A stretch of 64,000 nt of DNA from Acetobacter aceti (GTDB lineage: Bacteria; Pseudomonadota; Alphaproteobacteria; Acetobacterales; Acetobacteraceae), in the NCBI RefSeq assembly GCF_002005445.1, contig NZ_CP014692.1, positions 1,488,001-1,552,000 on the forward strand, read 5' to 3'. Below the pieces are notes generated by a model that was not told the origin of the DNA, ran no database searches, and saw nothing but the letters and a program-made list of their open reading frames with translations. Position numbers and translations under genes: made by a program. This document shows positions 9,879 to 19,478 of the stretch, one piece after another (the first letter of the stretch is position 1; each line of letters begins with the position of its first letter).

Positions 9879-10376
9879 ATGCCTCTGTTCAACATAACCG
9901 AACTCAGTGAAAAACTTTCCACCGGCCAGCGGCTGCTGGGAATTGATCCCGGCGCGAAGACTGTGGGGCTTGCTCTGTCAGATGTCATGCTGATGGTCGC
10001 CTCTCCGTATGGGGTTTTGAAACGGGAGAAACTCTCGCTCATGGCCCAGAAAATTACGGAAGTTGTCAGAGAACAGGATGTGGGAGCGCTGGTCGTCGGA
10101 CTGCCTCTTTCCATGGATGGTGGATTCGGCCCTGCGGCGCAGGCAGCGCGTGATTGGGCTCAGGCTCTTTCCGACCAGATCATGGTCCCTGCCATATTAT
10201 GGGACGAGCGGTTCTCTTCCAGCGTTGTGAACCGGACCATCATCGGTGAAGCTGATCTGTCCCGAAAGAGACGGGCTGAAGTCGTAGATAAGATGGCAGC
10301 AGCTTATATGCTGCAGGGCGCGCTGGATTATCTTTCGATCGAACGCGCCAGACATTTCTCGTCCTTTGAAGACTGA
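9879..10376 (+). CDS. ruvX: Putative Holliday junction resolvase RuvX/YqgF
   Basis: An RNase H-fold nuclease-family protein (YqgF), implicated in Holliday-junction resolution or pre-16S rRNA 5' maturation depending on species. The signature LLGIDPGAKTVGLALSD, the VGLPLSMDG block and the WDERFSS motif are present. I favour the ATG at 9879 (MPLFNITEL) as usual for this family in acetic acid bacteria; an upstream in-frame ATG at 9828 would add 17 residues. Neither start has a strong ribosome binding site. It is divergent from gatC. Confidence 0.88.
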   Translation: MPLFNITELSEKLSTGQRLLGIDPGAKTVGLALSDVMLMVASPYGVLKREKLSLMAQKITEVVREQDVGALVVGLPLSMDGGFGPAAQAARDWAQALSDQIMVPAILWDERFSSSVVNRTIIGEADLSRKRRAEVVDKMAAAYMLQGALDYLSIERARHFSSFED

Positions 10377-10378
10377 AA

Positions 10379-10432
10379 CAGCCTGACGCCCCTTGAGCAG
10401 GGCTCGACAGACTGTTTCGTTAAGTCAGGCTG
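10379..10432. terminator. Possible stem between convergent ruvX and DUF2336 gene
   Basis: CAGCCTGAC (10379-10387) can pair with GTCAGGCTG (10424-10432), reaching into the stop codon of the gene on the minus strand. Within the loop an alternative AAACAG/CTGTTT and CCCCT/AGGG stem exists. This probably serves as a shared end structure for two convergent transcripts. No long T-run is present, so efficiency as an intrinsic terminator is doubtful. Confidence 0.35.
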
Positions 10433-11465
10433 CGACGGCGGCGCACTTCTCTCTGAGAAAATCCAGCTGCCAGTTCAGTTCCCGCGGGGTCAGAGCGTAG
10501 GAACCATCGGCTGATGGAAGAATGGCGCGCATTGGCGGGATCAGGGCAAGGTGGATCTGCACGGCGGCAGCCAACGACGCAGGCAGACCAGCTTTCCATG
10601 CCAGAGCCACAAGGCCCCGTGCATTCCGGCCACTCAGTGTCTCCCGAATGACGTCCGCAGCTATGTTGGGTGTGCGGGCCAGAAGTTCAATGATTGCATC
10701 CACATTATCGTCGTGAAGGGCCTGTGTAGCCAGATCAACGATGTTGTCATTCATGACAGTGGAAACAGAAGCATTTCTTGTCGGTTTAATGACTTCCGAT
10801 GTGGCGGCCAGTTCGAAAGACAGTTCTTTTTCAATCTTGTGTTTCACCGGCGCCACCAGATTCGCGCAGCGCTCTCTCACAAGATTTTTGACTGTGGTGA
10901 CGCACGCATATTCCAGAGTGGTCGGTCTTTCAGGTGACCGCTCCATTTCATCGAGAGCCGGTTCGAGTTCCGCCAGGGGCTGTTCAGCGAGATGCTCAAG
11001 GATAGCACGGGACTGGACGGCTTTGACCGATGACAACATTTTGCCATCGTGCTGCCTGCGGTTGAGTTCCTGATCCAGTGTCACGTCATCAATCTCACCC
11101 ATGAGACGTTCGGCAATGGAAGATGACTCAGACAGCGGCCCAATGATTGAAATGGCCTGAGCATCGCCTGCGGCCTGAGCAATCACGCGGCGTGCACGCT
11201 GCCAGCTTTCCGCCATCAGAACGGTCAGGGAGCCCTGAAGGGAGGCTGTCAGTGCTTCAATGCGCTGGATGCTGAATTCCGGGCGAAGCGTCGTAATGCG
11301 ACTTTTCAGGCATGCCCATAACTCAGGTGTCGCCGTCATTGTCACGGCAGTAGCAACACTGCGTGGTTTCTCGCGTAATGCCGGGCCTGCTGACGCTGGA
11401 GGAACAGAAGAAAGCGAGCGTGTGGGCAGGATCTGAAAAAATTTTGGGTCTAATGAAGAGTTCAT
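10425..11465 (-). CDS. DUF2336-like helical-repeat protein
   Basis: A 346-residue soluble, helix-rich protein. The pattern of an Ile/Leu-rich region ending in RGLVALAWKAGLPASLAAAVQ resembles DUF2336 proteins, an alphaproteobacterial family without established function. The first 40 residues are Ser/Pro-rich and probably disordered. Its ATG overlaps the stop of the PAS-GGDEF gene by four bases (11462-11465), so the two are coupled and may act together in signalling. The family call is by eye and moderate. Confidence 0.6.
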   Translation of the reverse strand: MNSSLDPKFFQILPTRSLSSVPPASAGPALREKPRSVATAVTMTATPELWACLKSRITTLRPEFSIQRIEALTASLQGSLTVLMAESWQRARRVIAQAAGDAQAISIIGPLSESSSIAERLMGEIDDVTLDQELNRRQHDGKMLSSVKAVQSRAILEHLAEQPLAELEPALDEMERSPERPTTLEYACVTTVKNLVRERCANLVAPVKHKIEKELSFELAATSEVIKPTRNASVSTVMNDNIVDLATQALHDDNVDAIIELLARTPNIAADVIRETLSGRNARGLVALAWKAGLPASLAAAVQIHLALIPPMRAILPSADGSYALTPRELNWQLDFLREKCAAVAA

Positions 11466-12901
11466 GGTGAAGATTCTTCCAATGATGTATGCCAGCGCGC
11501 GCCTCCTGCGAGTTTCACGCTGCGCATGGCAAAACTTGCGCGGTCTATGAGTGACTCAACGCTCTCACCTGTTTCCCAATTTCGCGCGGCAAGACCGACC
11601 GAGAAGGTGAGAGTGATGGGTTCCGCAACAAAAATGGCTGCGCCGTGCTGACAGAAGGCTTCCGCCCGTTCAGCAGCGACAAAATGATCAGCGCCATCGA
11701 GCCAGAGCCCGAAAATGTCCCCTCCAAGTCGTCCGGCGAGATCTGTTGGACGAATGGCGTCCCGCAGATAGCTGGCAACCTGTTGAAGGGCGCTGTCCCC
11801 GGCTTCGAAACCGAAGCGGGCGTTGATGTCTGAAAAGCGGTCCAGACCGATAATCAGTAACGTGCCGGAAAGGCGTTCCCGATCAAGACGCGGCAGCCGC
11901 CTGGAGATTTCGGTCAGCAGACCGTTCCGGTTCAGCATGCCTGTAAGCGGGTCAAACCGTGCATTGCGAGCAAGGGCGCGGTTGAGAGCGCTCATCTCAA
12001 GGGCGGAGGCGAAGGTCGCCAGCGCCGCGTCGGCCAGATTGGCGTCATCCTGTGACCAGACGCCGACATTGTTTCTCCACAACGCCATGGCGGCAGGCGC
12101 ATTGTAGCGCACGCGGCTACGGCAGAGGATGACGTCATGTCCCTCTATCTGCCTGATTTCCGGTTCAAAGGAGAGATTGCCATCCGCTGGATGTCGCAGC
12201 ATCTCCTCAACCATCGTGTCAAATGACGGCGTGGATGTCTGAAGACGATGGACGATTTCGTCATCGGAATCGTCTTCATCACTTTCCGTTTTCCCTTCAG
12301 GAGATTCGGAAATCAGAATGCCCCCGACTGCGCCAAGCATGGCGGCCAGCTCATCGAAAGCAGGTGGAATGCCCAGACGGGACAGGGCACGTGAGCGCAT
12401 CGTGGCTGTGATGCGCCGCACGATTTCACTGTGAAGGCGGGCGACCGCGAGATCGGCGTTGGACCCGACTTCATCGGATACATCGATCCCGAGGCCGCGC
12501 ACGCCAGCGTGATGTCCATCAGGTGAGAGTAGAGGAGTTGCATAAACCAGCATGCAGCCAAAAGAGCTGTCGGCTCTCTTGATCCAGCAGCGGCGGCTGC
12601 GAATGACATTCCGTGTTTTGAAAGGGTTGGGGGCCGGGGTCGAATTCACACAGGGAAGGAGTCTGGTGCCCTCTTCCCCGATCAGTTCCTGATCGTTCCA
12701 TCCGAGAGCGGGCCCCGCCTCGAAAAAGGTGAAACGGCCTTCGGTGTCCGTTTCAAAGATGAAATCGGCAACCAGTTGCGTCAGGCTTTTCCAGCGGCGA
12801 CGACTGGCGAGAAGCGCGTCCATCAGTTTGCCATCCTGACCGGGTGGCGACGATTCTGACGCAGGAGAGGAAGGCATGGTGTTCATGCTTCCGCATTTCA
12901 T
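11462..12901 (-). CDS. PAS-domain protein with degenerate GGDEF domain
   Basis: A 479-residue cytoplasmic protein. Residues about 36-145 look like a PAS sensor domain (ADFIFETDTEGRFTFFEAG), about 150-305 a GAF-like linker with an acidic stretch (SDEDDSDDE), and 313-475 a GGDEF domain beginning FDPLTGMLNR. The catalytic loop reads RLGGDIF (GGDIF, 393-397) instead of GG(D/E)EF, and the ATT codon for Ile is clear. Loss of the Glu suggests no diguanylate cyclase activity, leaving a sensor or GTP-binding role. No EAL domain is attached. The start may instead be the ATG at 12886. The downstream DUF2336-like gene overlaps by four bases. Confidence 0.88.
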   Translation of the reverse strand: MKCGSMNTMPSSPASESSPPGQDGKLMDALLASRRRWKSLTQLVADFIFETDTEGRFTFFEAGPALGWNDQELIGEEGTRLLPCVNSTPAPNPFKTRNVIRSRRCWIKRADSSFGCMLVYATPLLSPDGHHAGVRGLGIDVSDEVGSNADLAVARLHSEIVRRITATMRSRALSRLGIPPAFDELAAMLGAVGGILISESPEGKTESDEDDSDDEIVHRLQTSTPSFDTMVEEMLRHPADGNLSFEPEIRQIEGHDVILCRSRVRYNAPAAMALWRNNVGVWSQDDANLADAALATFASALEMSALNRALARNARFDPLTGMLNRNGLLTEISRRLPRLDRERLSGTLLIIGLDRFSDINARFGFEAGDSALQQVASYLRDAIRPTDLAGRLGGDIFGLWLDGADHFVAAERAEAFCQHGAAIFVAEPITLTFSVGLAARNWETGESVESLIDRASFAMRSVKLAGGARWHTSLEESSP

Positions 12902-13035
12902 CCGGGAATAGTTTCTGTCCCGTTAAGATGTGCTGCGTTGACAGAAGATGCCCTGAACAGCATGGTCCGGCCTTCAGGTAACCTGTGCTGGCCACTGGCA
13001 GGGGCGCCTTTCAGCTATTTTGACTGTGGAAGACG

Positions 13036-13884
13036 ATGAGCGAAGAGAAACTCAGATCCCGGATCGAAGCGCTTTGGGAAGCGCGCACCACTGTGTCGCC
13101 TGCCACGACCGGCGATGACCGGTCTGCGATCGAGACGGTTCTTGAAGGACTGGACTCCGGTCGTCTCCGCGTCGCCGAGCCCGGTGATGCCGGGTGGACC
13201 GTGCACGAATGGCTGAAGAAAGCGGTTCTGCTGTCTTTCCGCCTGTTAGATAATGGGATCATGGAAGGTGGTGCGGCAGGCGCTCCGGCTTATGACAAGG
13301 TGCCGCTCAAGTTTGAAGGCTGGGATGCCGCCCGCTTTGCTGAAGCCGGTTTCCGTGCCGTTCCCGGTTGCGTCGTCCGTCGTTCGGCTTTCATCGCGCC
13401 GGGCGTGGTTCTGATGCCGAGCTTCCTGAATGTCGGTGCGCGGGTTGATTCCGGCACCATGATCGACACATGGGCTACTGTCGGCAGCTGTGCGCAGATC
13501 GGCAAGAACTGCCATATCAGCGGTGGCGCGGGAATCGGTGGCGTGCTGGAGCCCCTTCAGGCCGCTCCAGTCATCATTGAGGACAACTGCTTCATCGGCG
13601 CCCGTTCAGAAGTCGCCGAAGGTGTGATCGTCGAGCGTGGCTCCGTCCTGTCGATGGGCGTGTTCCTTGGCGCTTCCACCAAGATCATTGATCGTGCGAC
13701 GGGCGAGGTTCATATCGGGCGCGTTCCGGCCTACTCCGTGGTCGTTCCGGGTTCGCTGCCTGCGAGCGTGCCTCTTAACGCCAACGGCCAGCCCAACCCG
13801 TCCCTGGCCTGCGCCGTGATCGTCAAGCGTGTGGATGAACGGACCCGTTCCAAGACATCCATCAACGACCTGCTGCGCGACTGA
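13036..13884 (+). CDS. dapD: 2,3,4,5-tetrahydropyridine-2,6-dicarboxylate N-succinyltransferase
   Basis: Succinylates tetrahydrodipicolinate using succinyl-CoA in the lysine/meso-diaminopimelate pathway. The N-terminal helical domain is followed by left-handed beta-helix hexapeptide repeats ([56 protein letters not shown]), and the 282-residue length matches DapD. The ATG follows a GGAAG. It lies nine bases before dapE, the next-but-one enzyme of the succinylase route, so the two form an operon. Confidence 0.97.
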   Translation: MSEEKLRSRIEALWEARTTVSPATTGDDRSAIETVLEGLDSGRLRVAEPGDAGWTVHEWLKKAVLLSFRLLDNGIMEGGAAGAPAYDKVPLKFEGWDAARFAEAGFRAVPGCVVRRSAFIAPGVVLMPSFLNVGARVDSGTMIDTWATVGSCAQIGKNCHISGGAGIGGVLEPLQAAPVIIEDNCFIGARSEVAEGVIVERGSVLSMGVFLGASTKIIDRATGEVHIGRVPAYSVVVPGSLPASVPLNANGQPNPSLACAVIVKRVDERTRSKTSINDLLRD

Positions 13885-13893
13885 GAGTGCTCC

Positions 13894-15036
13894 ATGACGC
13901 GTGCGCTTGATGTTACGGCTCTTGCTTCTGACCTGATTCGTCACCCATCCGTCAGTCCGGATCCCGGCGAATCCCAGATCGCTCTGGGTGAAACATTAAG
14001 CGTCATGGGGTTTGAGGTCTTTCATCTGCCTTTCGGTGAAGGTGAGGAGCGGACGCCAAATCTCTTCGCCCGACGAGGCAAGAGTGGTCCTCACCTGTGT
14101 TTTGCCGGGCATACCGATGTCGTACCGCCGGGCCAGGACGGCTGGCGACATGGACCGTTTGCGGGCTCAGTCGATAAAGGCGTCCTCTATGGTCGGGGTG
14201 CGTGTGACATGAAGGGGGGGATCGCCGCCTTTGTCGCCGCTGTCTCTTCCTTTCTTGCTGGCAGGTCTGACCCAAAGGGATCAATCAGTCTCCTGATTAC
14301 CGGTGATGAGGAAGGTCCGGCCCGCTTCGGTACTGTAAAAGTGCTGGAATGGATGAAGGCCCACAACCAGATTCCGGATTTCTGCGTGGTCGGCGAACCG
14401 ACCAATCCGACCGTCATGGGCGAAATCATCAAGATTGGCCGACGCGGCAGTATCAACGTCCGTATTACGGTGAAGGGGCGGCAGGGGCATGTCGCTTACC
14501 CGCATCGCGCGGATAACCCTGTCCATCGGCTGATTCATATCCTGAATGAACTGACTGAAAAACCGCTGGATCAGGGTTCCGAATGGTTTGAGCCGTCAAG
14601 CCTTCAGATGACGAGCATAGACGTGGGTAACGTGGCCACCAACGTGATTCCGGCGGAAGCAAAAGCAGCCCTGAATATCCGCTTTAACGATCTGCATACC
14701 GGCACGGCCCTAAAAGAGTGGATCGAAACCGTCTGCCATCGGCATGCGCCCGACTGTGATGTGGCAGCCAGCATCAGTGGTGAGTCATTCCTTACCAGCC
14801 CGGGACCGGAGCTGGACGCCCTGAAAGCTTCTGTTCACGATGTGACAGGCCGTGAACCTCGTCTGGATACGGGTGGCGGCACTTCGGATGCGCGCTTTAT
14901 CGCCCTGTATTGCGCCGTGGCGGAATTTGGTCTCGTTGGCGCGAGCATGCATCAGATTGATGAGCACGTCGCCGTTTCAGATCTCGATACGCTGAAGCGT
15001 ATTTATGAGCGGCTTTTGGAAAGGACTGTGGCGTGA
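13894..15036 (+). CDS. dapE: Succinyl-diaminopimelate desuccinylase
   Basis: Removes succinate from N-succinyl-LL-diaminopimelate; an M20-family dizinc hydrolase. Metal-binding landmarks are CFAGHTDVVPPG (His, Asp), GRGACDMKGG (Asp), TGDEEGPA (catalytic/ligand Glu), VVGEPT and the late MHQIDEHV His. Length 380 is normal. It follows dapD closely and its TGA overlaps the GTG of the next membrane-protein gene by four bases. Confidence 0.97.
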   Translation: MTRALDVTALASDLIRHPSVSPDPGESQIALGETLSVMGFEVFHLPFGEGEERTPNLFARRGKSGPHLCFAGHTDVVPPGQDGWRHGPFAGSVDKGVLYGRGACDMKGGIAAFVAAVSSFLAGRSDPKGSISLLITGDEEGPARFGTVKVLEWMKAHNQIPDFCVVGEPTNPTVMGEIIKIGRRGSINVRITVKGRQGHVAYPHRADNPVHRLIHILNELTEKPLDQGSEWFEPSSLQMTSIDVGNVATNVIPAEAKAALNIRFNDLHTGTALKEWIETVCHRHAPDCDVAASISGESFLTSPGPELDALKASVHDVTGREPRLDTGGGTSDARFIALYCAVAEFGLVGASMHQIDEHVAVSDLDTLKRIYERLLERTVA

Positions 15037-15677
15037 GTGGCGTGTTCAAAGGCAATACGACGCCTAATCCGAAAGCGATTCTGGAGGGGATGACTCTCCT
15101 CGCCAGCGGACGGGCGGAAGGGCTTCAGCGTTTCGGGAACTCCATTGAACATTTCCTCGCCGCCCTGGCGCCCGGACTGGCGATGTGCCTTGTCGGCCTG
15201 CTGACAGTGCCCTTGCAGAAAGATCCGGCTCTCGGATTTATTCGCGTTGAACTGTCTTTCTGCACACTTCTGGCGCTTCCCGTCATTTCTCATTTCTTTG
15301 CGAAAAAATGGGGCAGGGAAGAGCTGTGGCTGCGTTATGCAACGGCAGGCAGCTGGTGTGAGTGGATAACCGTTCTGGTGTCGGCCATAGCCATGTCTCT
15401 CGGGACGATGCTCTTTTCATCAGTTGCCGGAACTCCCGGATTCGCCATGGCGATTGTCATGAGCAGCGATGTCTACGGAATCTGGCTCGGGATATTCGTC
15501 GCCAAGATCGGCCTTCGTCTCAGCTGGCCGCGTGCCGCCCTTCTGTACGGAACGACGTTCTGCTTCGCCCTGATATGCTACGGTCTGGCTTCGCTTCTGC
15601 CGCCCCACTATAATTTTATCAATGACCTTTTGCAGCCAGTCATTACAGCGCAGACTGCTTCCTCTTCAGCAACCTGA
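15033..15677 (+). CDS. Conserved membrane protein of unknown function
   Basis: A 214-residue protein with about four hydrophobic segments (around residues 47-62, 76-90, 108-150 and 165-190), starting with GTG overlapping the dapE stop. I do not recognise a named family. Coupling to dapE suggests cotranscription, not necessarily a role in lysine synthesis. The last 35 bp overlap the 3' end of the convergent glycosyltransferase gene. Confidence 0.72.
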   Translation: MSGVFKGNTTPNPKAILEGMTLLASGRAEGLQRFGNSIEHFLAALAPGLAMCLVGLLTVPLQKDPALGFIRVELSFCTLLALPVISHFFAKKWGREELWLRYATAGSWCEWITVLVSAIAMSLGTMLFSSVAGTPGFAMAIVMSSDVYGIWLGIFVAKIGLRLSWPRAALLYGTTFCFALICYGLASLLPPHYNFINDLLQPVITAQTASSSAT

Positions 15678-16794
15678 GGCGTGCGCCTTTTGTCAGAAGT
15701 GCTGCCGTTTTTGTCAGAACGGTCGATTCATTGAAAAGAGACAGGGCGCGTTGGCGTGAACCCGTGCCCATTTTCGCCCGCAAGGGCTGATCCTGAACAA
15801 GTCTGTTCAGGGCTTCAGCAAGAGGCATGACCTTGGCGGCGGCGACAAGCAGACCGGTTTCGCCTTGCACGATCTGCTCCCGTGGTCCCCGGATGTCGGT
15901 GGCCACGACGGGAAGACCAGTCATCATGGCTTCGATGATCGACATGGGCAGACCTTCGAAATGGCTGGGCAGCGTGAAGATGTCCGCTGCTGCGAGAACC
16001 GCCGGAATGTCCTCCCGATAGCCCAACATGCGCAGCCTGCCATTCAAAACGCCATGCGCGCGCTGAAAATAAGGCTCCAGCGCTTCCCCGTGATCGCTTG
16101 ATAAGCGTTCCCCGACAATCCAGAGCTCCGCACCCGGAACGCTCTCCATCGCCGCCAGAAGCTCCGGGTAACCTTTGTGTCTGACCAGCCTTGATACAGC
16201 GACAATCACCACGCGATCGGGTGGGACACCGAGTGAAGCCCTTATCCGCTTCCGGGCCGATGGATCTGGATGATATATCTGGGGATCGCGGCCATTTCCA
16301 ACCGGTGTGGCTTCTGAGTGAATGTGGAGCCGTCTGGCGTCCCGTGCTTCTGCCTGCGAAACGGTCAGATAAATATCGGTGATATGTCCGGCCAGCCATT
16401 CAAGTGTGAAAGACAGGGCGTGGCGCGCAAGGGAGCCGGGCTGATTGAAAAGATAACCGTGGCAGGTGTAGGCGATACAGGGAACGCCACAAAGTTTCGC
16501 CGCAAAACGCGCCAGAAGGCCGCTGATCGGCATATGAGCATGGACCAGATCCGGTTTTTCCTGACGGATCAGCCGGACCAGTGCTGCGAAAGCGCGAGTC
16601 TGGGCTTTTAATGAAAAAGACCGGGCCATTGGTACGGGGATAATACGAAAACCTTCGGCGCGCGCCTCTCCAAGGAGAGGCCCCTCGGCGCAACTCCCGA
16701 TGACATCATGACCTTCGGCTCGCAGTTGCCGCATCAGTGGCAGCAGAAAATGATGCAGCGAAAAATCGACGTTGGTGACCTCAAGGATCTTCAC
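15643..16794 (-). CDS. Glycosyltransferase family 4 protein
   Basis: A GT-B fold sugar transferase, probably for a surface polysaccharide or lipopolysaccharide. The N-terminal half begins KILEVTNVDFSLHHFLLPLMRQL, and the C-terminal donor-binding half has the EGLPMSIIEAMMTGLPVVATD E-x7-E motif. I start at GTG 16794 because AGGAAG precedes it by four bases, giving 383 residues; a longer ATG-started frame (16848) would run into the heparinase-like gene. It lies 26 bp after that gene on the same strand. Donor and acceptor are unknown. Confidence 0.88.
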   Translation of the reverse strand: MKILEVTNVDFSLHHFLLPLMRQLRAEGHDVIGSCAEGPLLGEARAEGFRIIPVPMARSFSLKAQTRAFAALVRLIRQEKPDLVHAHMPISGLLARFAAKLCGVPCIAYTCHGYLFNQPGSLARHALSFTLEWLAGHITDIYLTVSQAEARDARRLHIHSEATPVGNGRDPQIYHPDPSARKRIRASLGVPPDRVVIVAVSRLVRHKGYPELLAAMESVPGAELWIVGERLSSDHGEALEPYFQRAHGVLNGRLRMLGYREDIPAVLAAADIFTLPSHFEGLPMSIIEAMMTGLPVVATDIRGPREQIVQGETGLLVAAAKVMPLAEALNRLVQDQPLRAKMGTGSRQRALSLFNESTVLTKTAALLTKGARLRLLKRKQSAL

Positions 16795-16820
16795 GGTGCT
16801 TCCTTGCCTGTGACCGGTCT

Positions 16821-18761
16821 TCAGGCGTCCAGCCGTGTGAATGCCCACCGGATGGCGTTTGCCAGAACGGGAGGCTCAGGCGACGGAACGGGCAGATCCA
16901 AGCCCGAAACGTCATTGCCTCCGCCGTCGCTTGGGGCGGGTTCACTGTCGCCCATCTGTATGGTTTCGCTATCCTGAGCGGGTGGGACAGGATCTTTTTC
17001 CTGACCTGTAGCGACGCCTGTTTCAATAGCGTTGGTTAGGGCTGTCTGGTCTTGTCTGTCCTGATCAGTCACTGAACCGGCCATGGATGAAGACAGATCT
17101 GCCTGCTTACTTTCCGCCTGTGCGGGATGTGTGACCACCGCATCGTCCGGGGTGTCAGGAAACAGGGATGAATTGGGCGCCGGCTGACTGTCTGAGGCCA
17201 CAGCAGGGGCTATGGGCATGACCTCTGCGGGTCGGACGACAATCTGCTGGGTTGGTGCAGGATCTTTGAACCCGAAATAAATACTGTCTTCTATTGTAGA
17301 GTAGCCATCGCTGCGGAATCTCCAGACCTCATCACCCGCATGCAGCAGAATGTCGGTTTCTTCCAGCTCAACACGCACAGAGGGATGGAGATGAAAACGC
17401 AGGGCGAACTCAGGCGGATTTCCGGCCGTATCGAGCCTGTCTTCTCCCCGGAGATCGGAGCCTTCCCCTGAGAGAAAAAGGCGACGCCGGTAAGAGCCGC
17501 AACCGACGGGACGATAACAGTCTGACGCCAGTTCGATCATGTGATCGGTCCCGGAAACGGAGTGCTCCCAGGTCACGTCCGGTCTCACATCCACGGAACC
17601 ATCCCGTCGCCAGAGCACGGGGGGGCAGGCCGGGACCGACAACACGGAATGCGCGGGCGCATCTCTCAGGGCCTCATGCCAGCCGGGGCGTGGACTCGCG
17701 CCACAATTGACGACAATCTGTGAACGCCCTGAAGACATCTCCATCGACATGAGGCCGCCGTGCGCCAGCATGTCGAAACCTTTCGGGGGAGGGCCACCCG
17801 CATCCACGAACAGAACTGTATTGCCGGATGAGGCTCTGATAAAACGACCGTCCCGCATGGTCCGCGCCATGATGTTTCCTCTCGGCATGGCGCGGGTGAT
17901 GACCAGATCAATCAGGGCGGGATCGTGAGACCATGTGCCATTGAACAGGGCAAGGCGACCATTGCCATGCCGAAAGGCACGCAGCACCGGAGCCATCCGG
18001 TCGAGTGCGGAGGAAAGCGTTGTCGGCATGGGAATACGCGCCGACTGAAGTATCAGCCGCATTTCAGCCAGTTCCCGCAGGACGAGAAGCTGCGCGCCGG
18101 GACTGCGGGAAGCATGGCACCCGTCCGGCAGGATCTGCATTTCAAGTTCGGGGTCGATCAGCCGCATGTAGCGGGCCAGAAAAGTCTTCTGTTCCGGAAT
18201 GGCAACCGCAGTCGCCAGTAGGCCTTTCAGGCCACGCAGTGCGGTCCAGTCATGACGTTCAGTCGGCACGATTGCTGAAAGCGCCCGCGCTTCAAGCACG
18301 ATCCTCTGAAGAAGCGCGCGACGATAGTCCTCATCAGCGGAGGCTGCGAAAAAATCATATTGCGACAGCCATGCCGCGATCCGGGCTCCGGTCGTCGAGG
18401 CATCTTCAAGCGGGGTCATGCCAATGGGCTGGCTCATCCAGTCCGCGACGAGGGATCTGGCCTGGGCACGCGCAGATTCGGAGCCGAGCTCTCTCAGATT
18501 CCGCAACCATTCGAAGCTCTGGAACCAGTCCCGAAACGCAGGAGACCAGTTCTCGTCAGCCCAGACGCCTTTCCGGATTGAGACGGTCTCGCCACCGTGA
18601 GAAGCCGTGCCCCGTACGATCATCTCACCATTGCCCGCATCACCTGGCCACAGGTCGCGAACGGTCTGCGCCGGAGTGGATGGGATGGACCTCAGGCCAC
18701 CCAAAGGGCCGAGAAGCGCAAAAGAGAGTCGCGCATCACGCCACCAGCGGCCCAGACCCAT
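16821..18761 (-). CDS. Heparinase II/III-like protein with long disordered tail
   Basis: About 646 residues. Residues up to about 520 resemble the heparinase II/III family, with the LFNGTWSHDPALID and VNCGASPRPGWHEALRDAPAHSVLS segments in the central domain and a beta-rich C-terminal domain (GSYRRRLFLSGEG). The last roughly 120 residues are rich in Pro, Gln, Ser, Asp and Glu and look disordered. The start is the ATG at 18761 with GGAGGAG eight bases upstream. No signal peptide is evident. It lies between rpe and a glycosyltransferase gene, suggesting a polysaccharide-related job. The substrate is unknown. Confidence 0.85.
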   Translation of the reverse strand: MGLGRWWRDARLSFALLGPLGGLRSIPSTPAQTVRDLWPGDAGNGEMIVRGTASHGGETVSIRKGVWADENWSPAFRDWFQSFEWLRNLRELGSESARAQARSLVADWMSQPIGMTPLEDASTTGARIAAWLSQYDFFAASADEDYRRALLQRIVLEARALSAIVPTERHDWTALRGLKGLLATAVAIPEQKTFLARYMRLIDPELEMQILPDGCHASRSPGAQLLVLRELAEMRLILQSARIPMPTTLSSALDRMAPVLRAFRHGNGRLALFNGTWSHDPALIDLVITRAMPRGNIMARTMRDGRFIRASSGNTVLFVDAGGPPPKGFDMLAHGGLMSMEMSSGRSQIVVNCGASPRPGWHEALRDAPAHSVLSVPACPPVLWRRDGSVDVRPDVTWEHSVSGTDHMIELASDCYRPVGCGSYRRRLFLSGEGSDLRGEDRLDTAGNPPEFALRFHLHPSVRVELEETDILLHAGDEVWRFRSDGYSTIEDSIYFGFKDPAPTQQIVVRPAEVMPIAPAVASDSQPAPNSSLFPDTPDDAVVTHPAQAESKQADLSSSMAGSVTDQDRQDQTALTNAIETGVATGQEKDPVPPAQDSETIQMGDSEPAPSDGGGNDVSGLDLPVPSPEPPVLANAIRWAFTRLDA

Positions 18762-18812
18762 ACTCAAGCTCCTCCTTCAACCCAGATCACCAGAAACGCA
18801 CGACGACTGCTT

Positions 18813-19478
18813 TTAGTTGCTGTTCCGTAGCGCCCTGATGGCGGCGGCATAATCCTCACGTCCGTATACCGCGCTGCCCGCAATCAGAACGTCCGCGCCG
18901 GCAGCAATCGCCAGAGGCGCGGTTTCCGGATCGATACCGCCATCGACCGCCAGCCTGATCGATCTGCCGGATGACTGTATCATATCGCGCAGGGTTTTGA
19001 TTTTCCGGGTCTGGCTATGCAGGAATTTCTGCCCGCCAAACCCCGGATTGACGGACATCACCAGAATGAGGTCCGTCATATCGAGCACTTCCGACAGGGC
19101 CTCCGGTGGTGTGGCCGGACAAAGCGAAACACCTGCCTTGATCCCGAGCGCTCTGATGGCCTGTAGGGAGCGGTGCAGATGCGGCCCGGCTTCGGCATGA
19201 ACCGTAATATGATCGGCTCCCGCGCTGGCGAATGCTTCCAGATAGGGATCGACGGGTTCAATCATGAGATGCACGTCGAACGGCAGCTTCGAATGGGGCC
19301 GGAGTGCCTTGATGATCGCCGGGCCGAAAGAAATGTTCGGCACGAAATGACCATCCATCACATCCAGATGAATCCAGTCGGCGCCTGCTTTTTCGATGGC
19401 GGCAACCTCTTCTCCCAGTCGGGCGAAGTCAGCGGCCAGAATGCTTGGGGCAATCAGAGGAGAAGAAATACTGGTCAT
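18813..19478 (-). CDS. rpe: Ribulose-phosphate 3-epimerase
   Basis: Interconverts ribulose 5-phosphate and xylulose 5-phosphate in the pentose phosphate pathway. The TIM-barrel motifs [47 protein letters not shown] and VDGGI are intact, with metal-binding His/Asp residues. I start at the ATG at 19478 ([18 protein letters not shown]), which gives the usual 221 residues; upstream in-frame codons would add up to 47 unconserved residues. It is the first gene of a minus-strand run into the heparinase-like and glycosyltransferase genes. Confidence 0.95.
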   Translation of the reverse strand: MTSISSPLIAPSILAADFARLGEEVAAIEKAGADWIHLDVMDGHFVPNISFGPAIIKALRPHSKLPFDVHLMIEPVDPYLEAFASAGADHITVHAEAGPHLHRSLQAIRALGIKAGVSLCPATPPEALSEVLDMTDLILVMSVNPGFGGQKFLHSQTRKIKTLRDMIQSSGRSIRLAVDGGIDPETAPLAIAAGADVLIAGSAVYGREDYAAAIRALRNSN

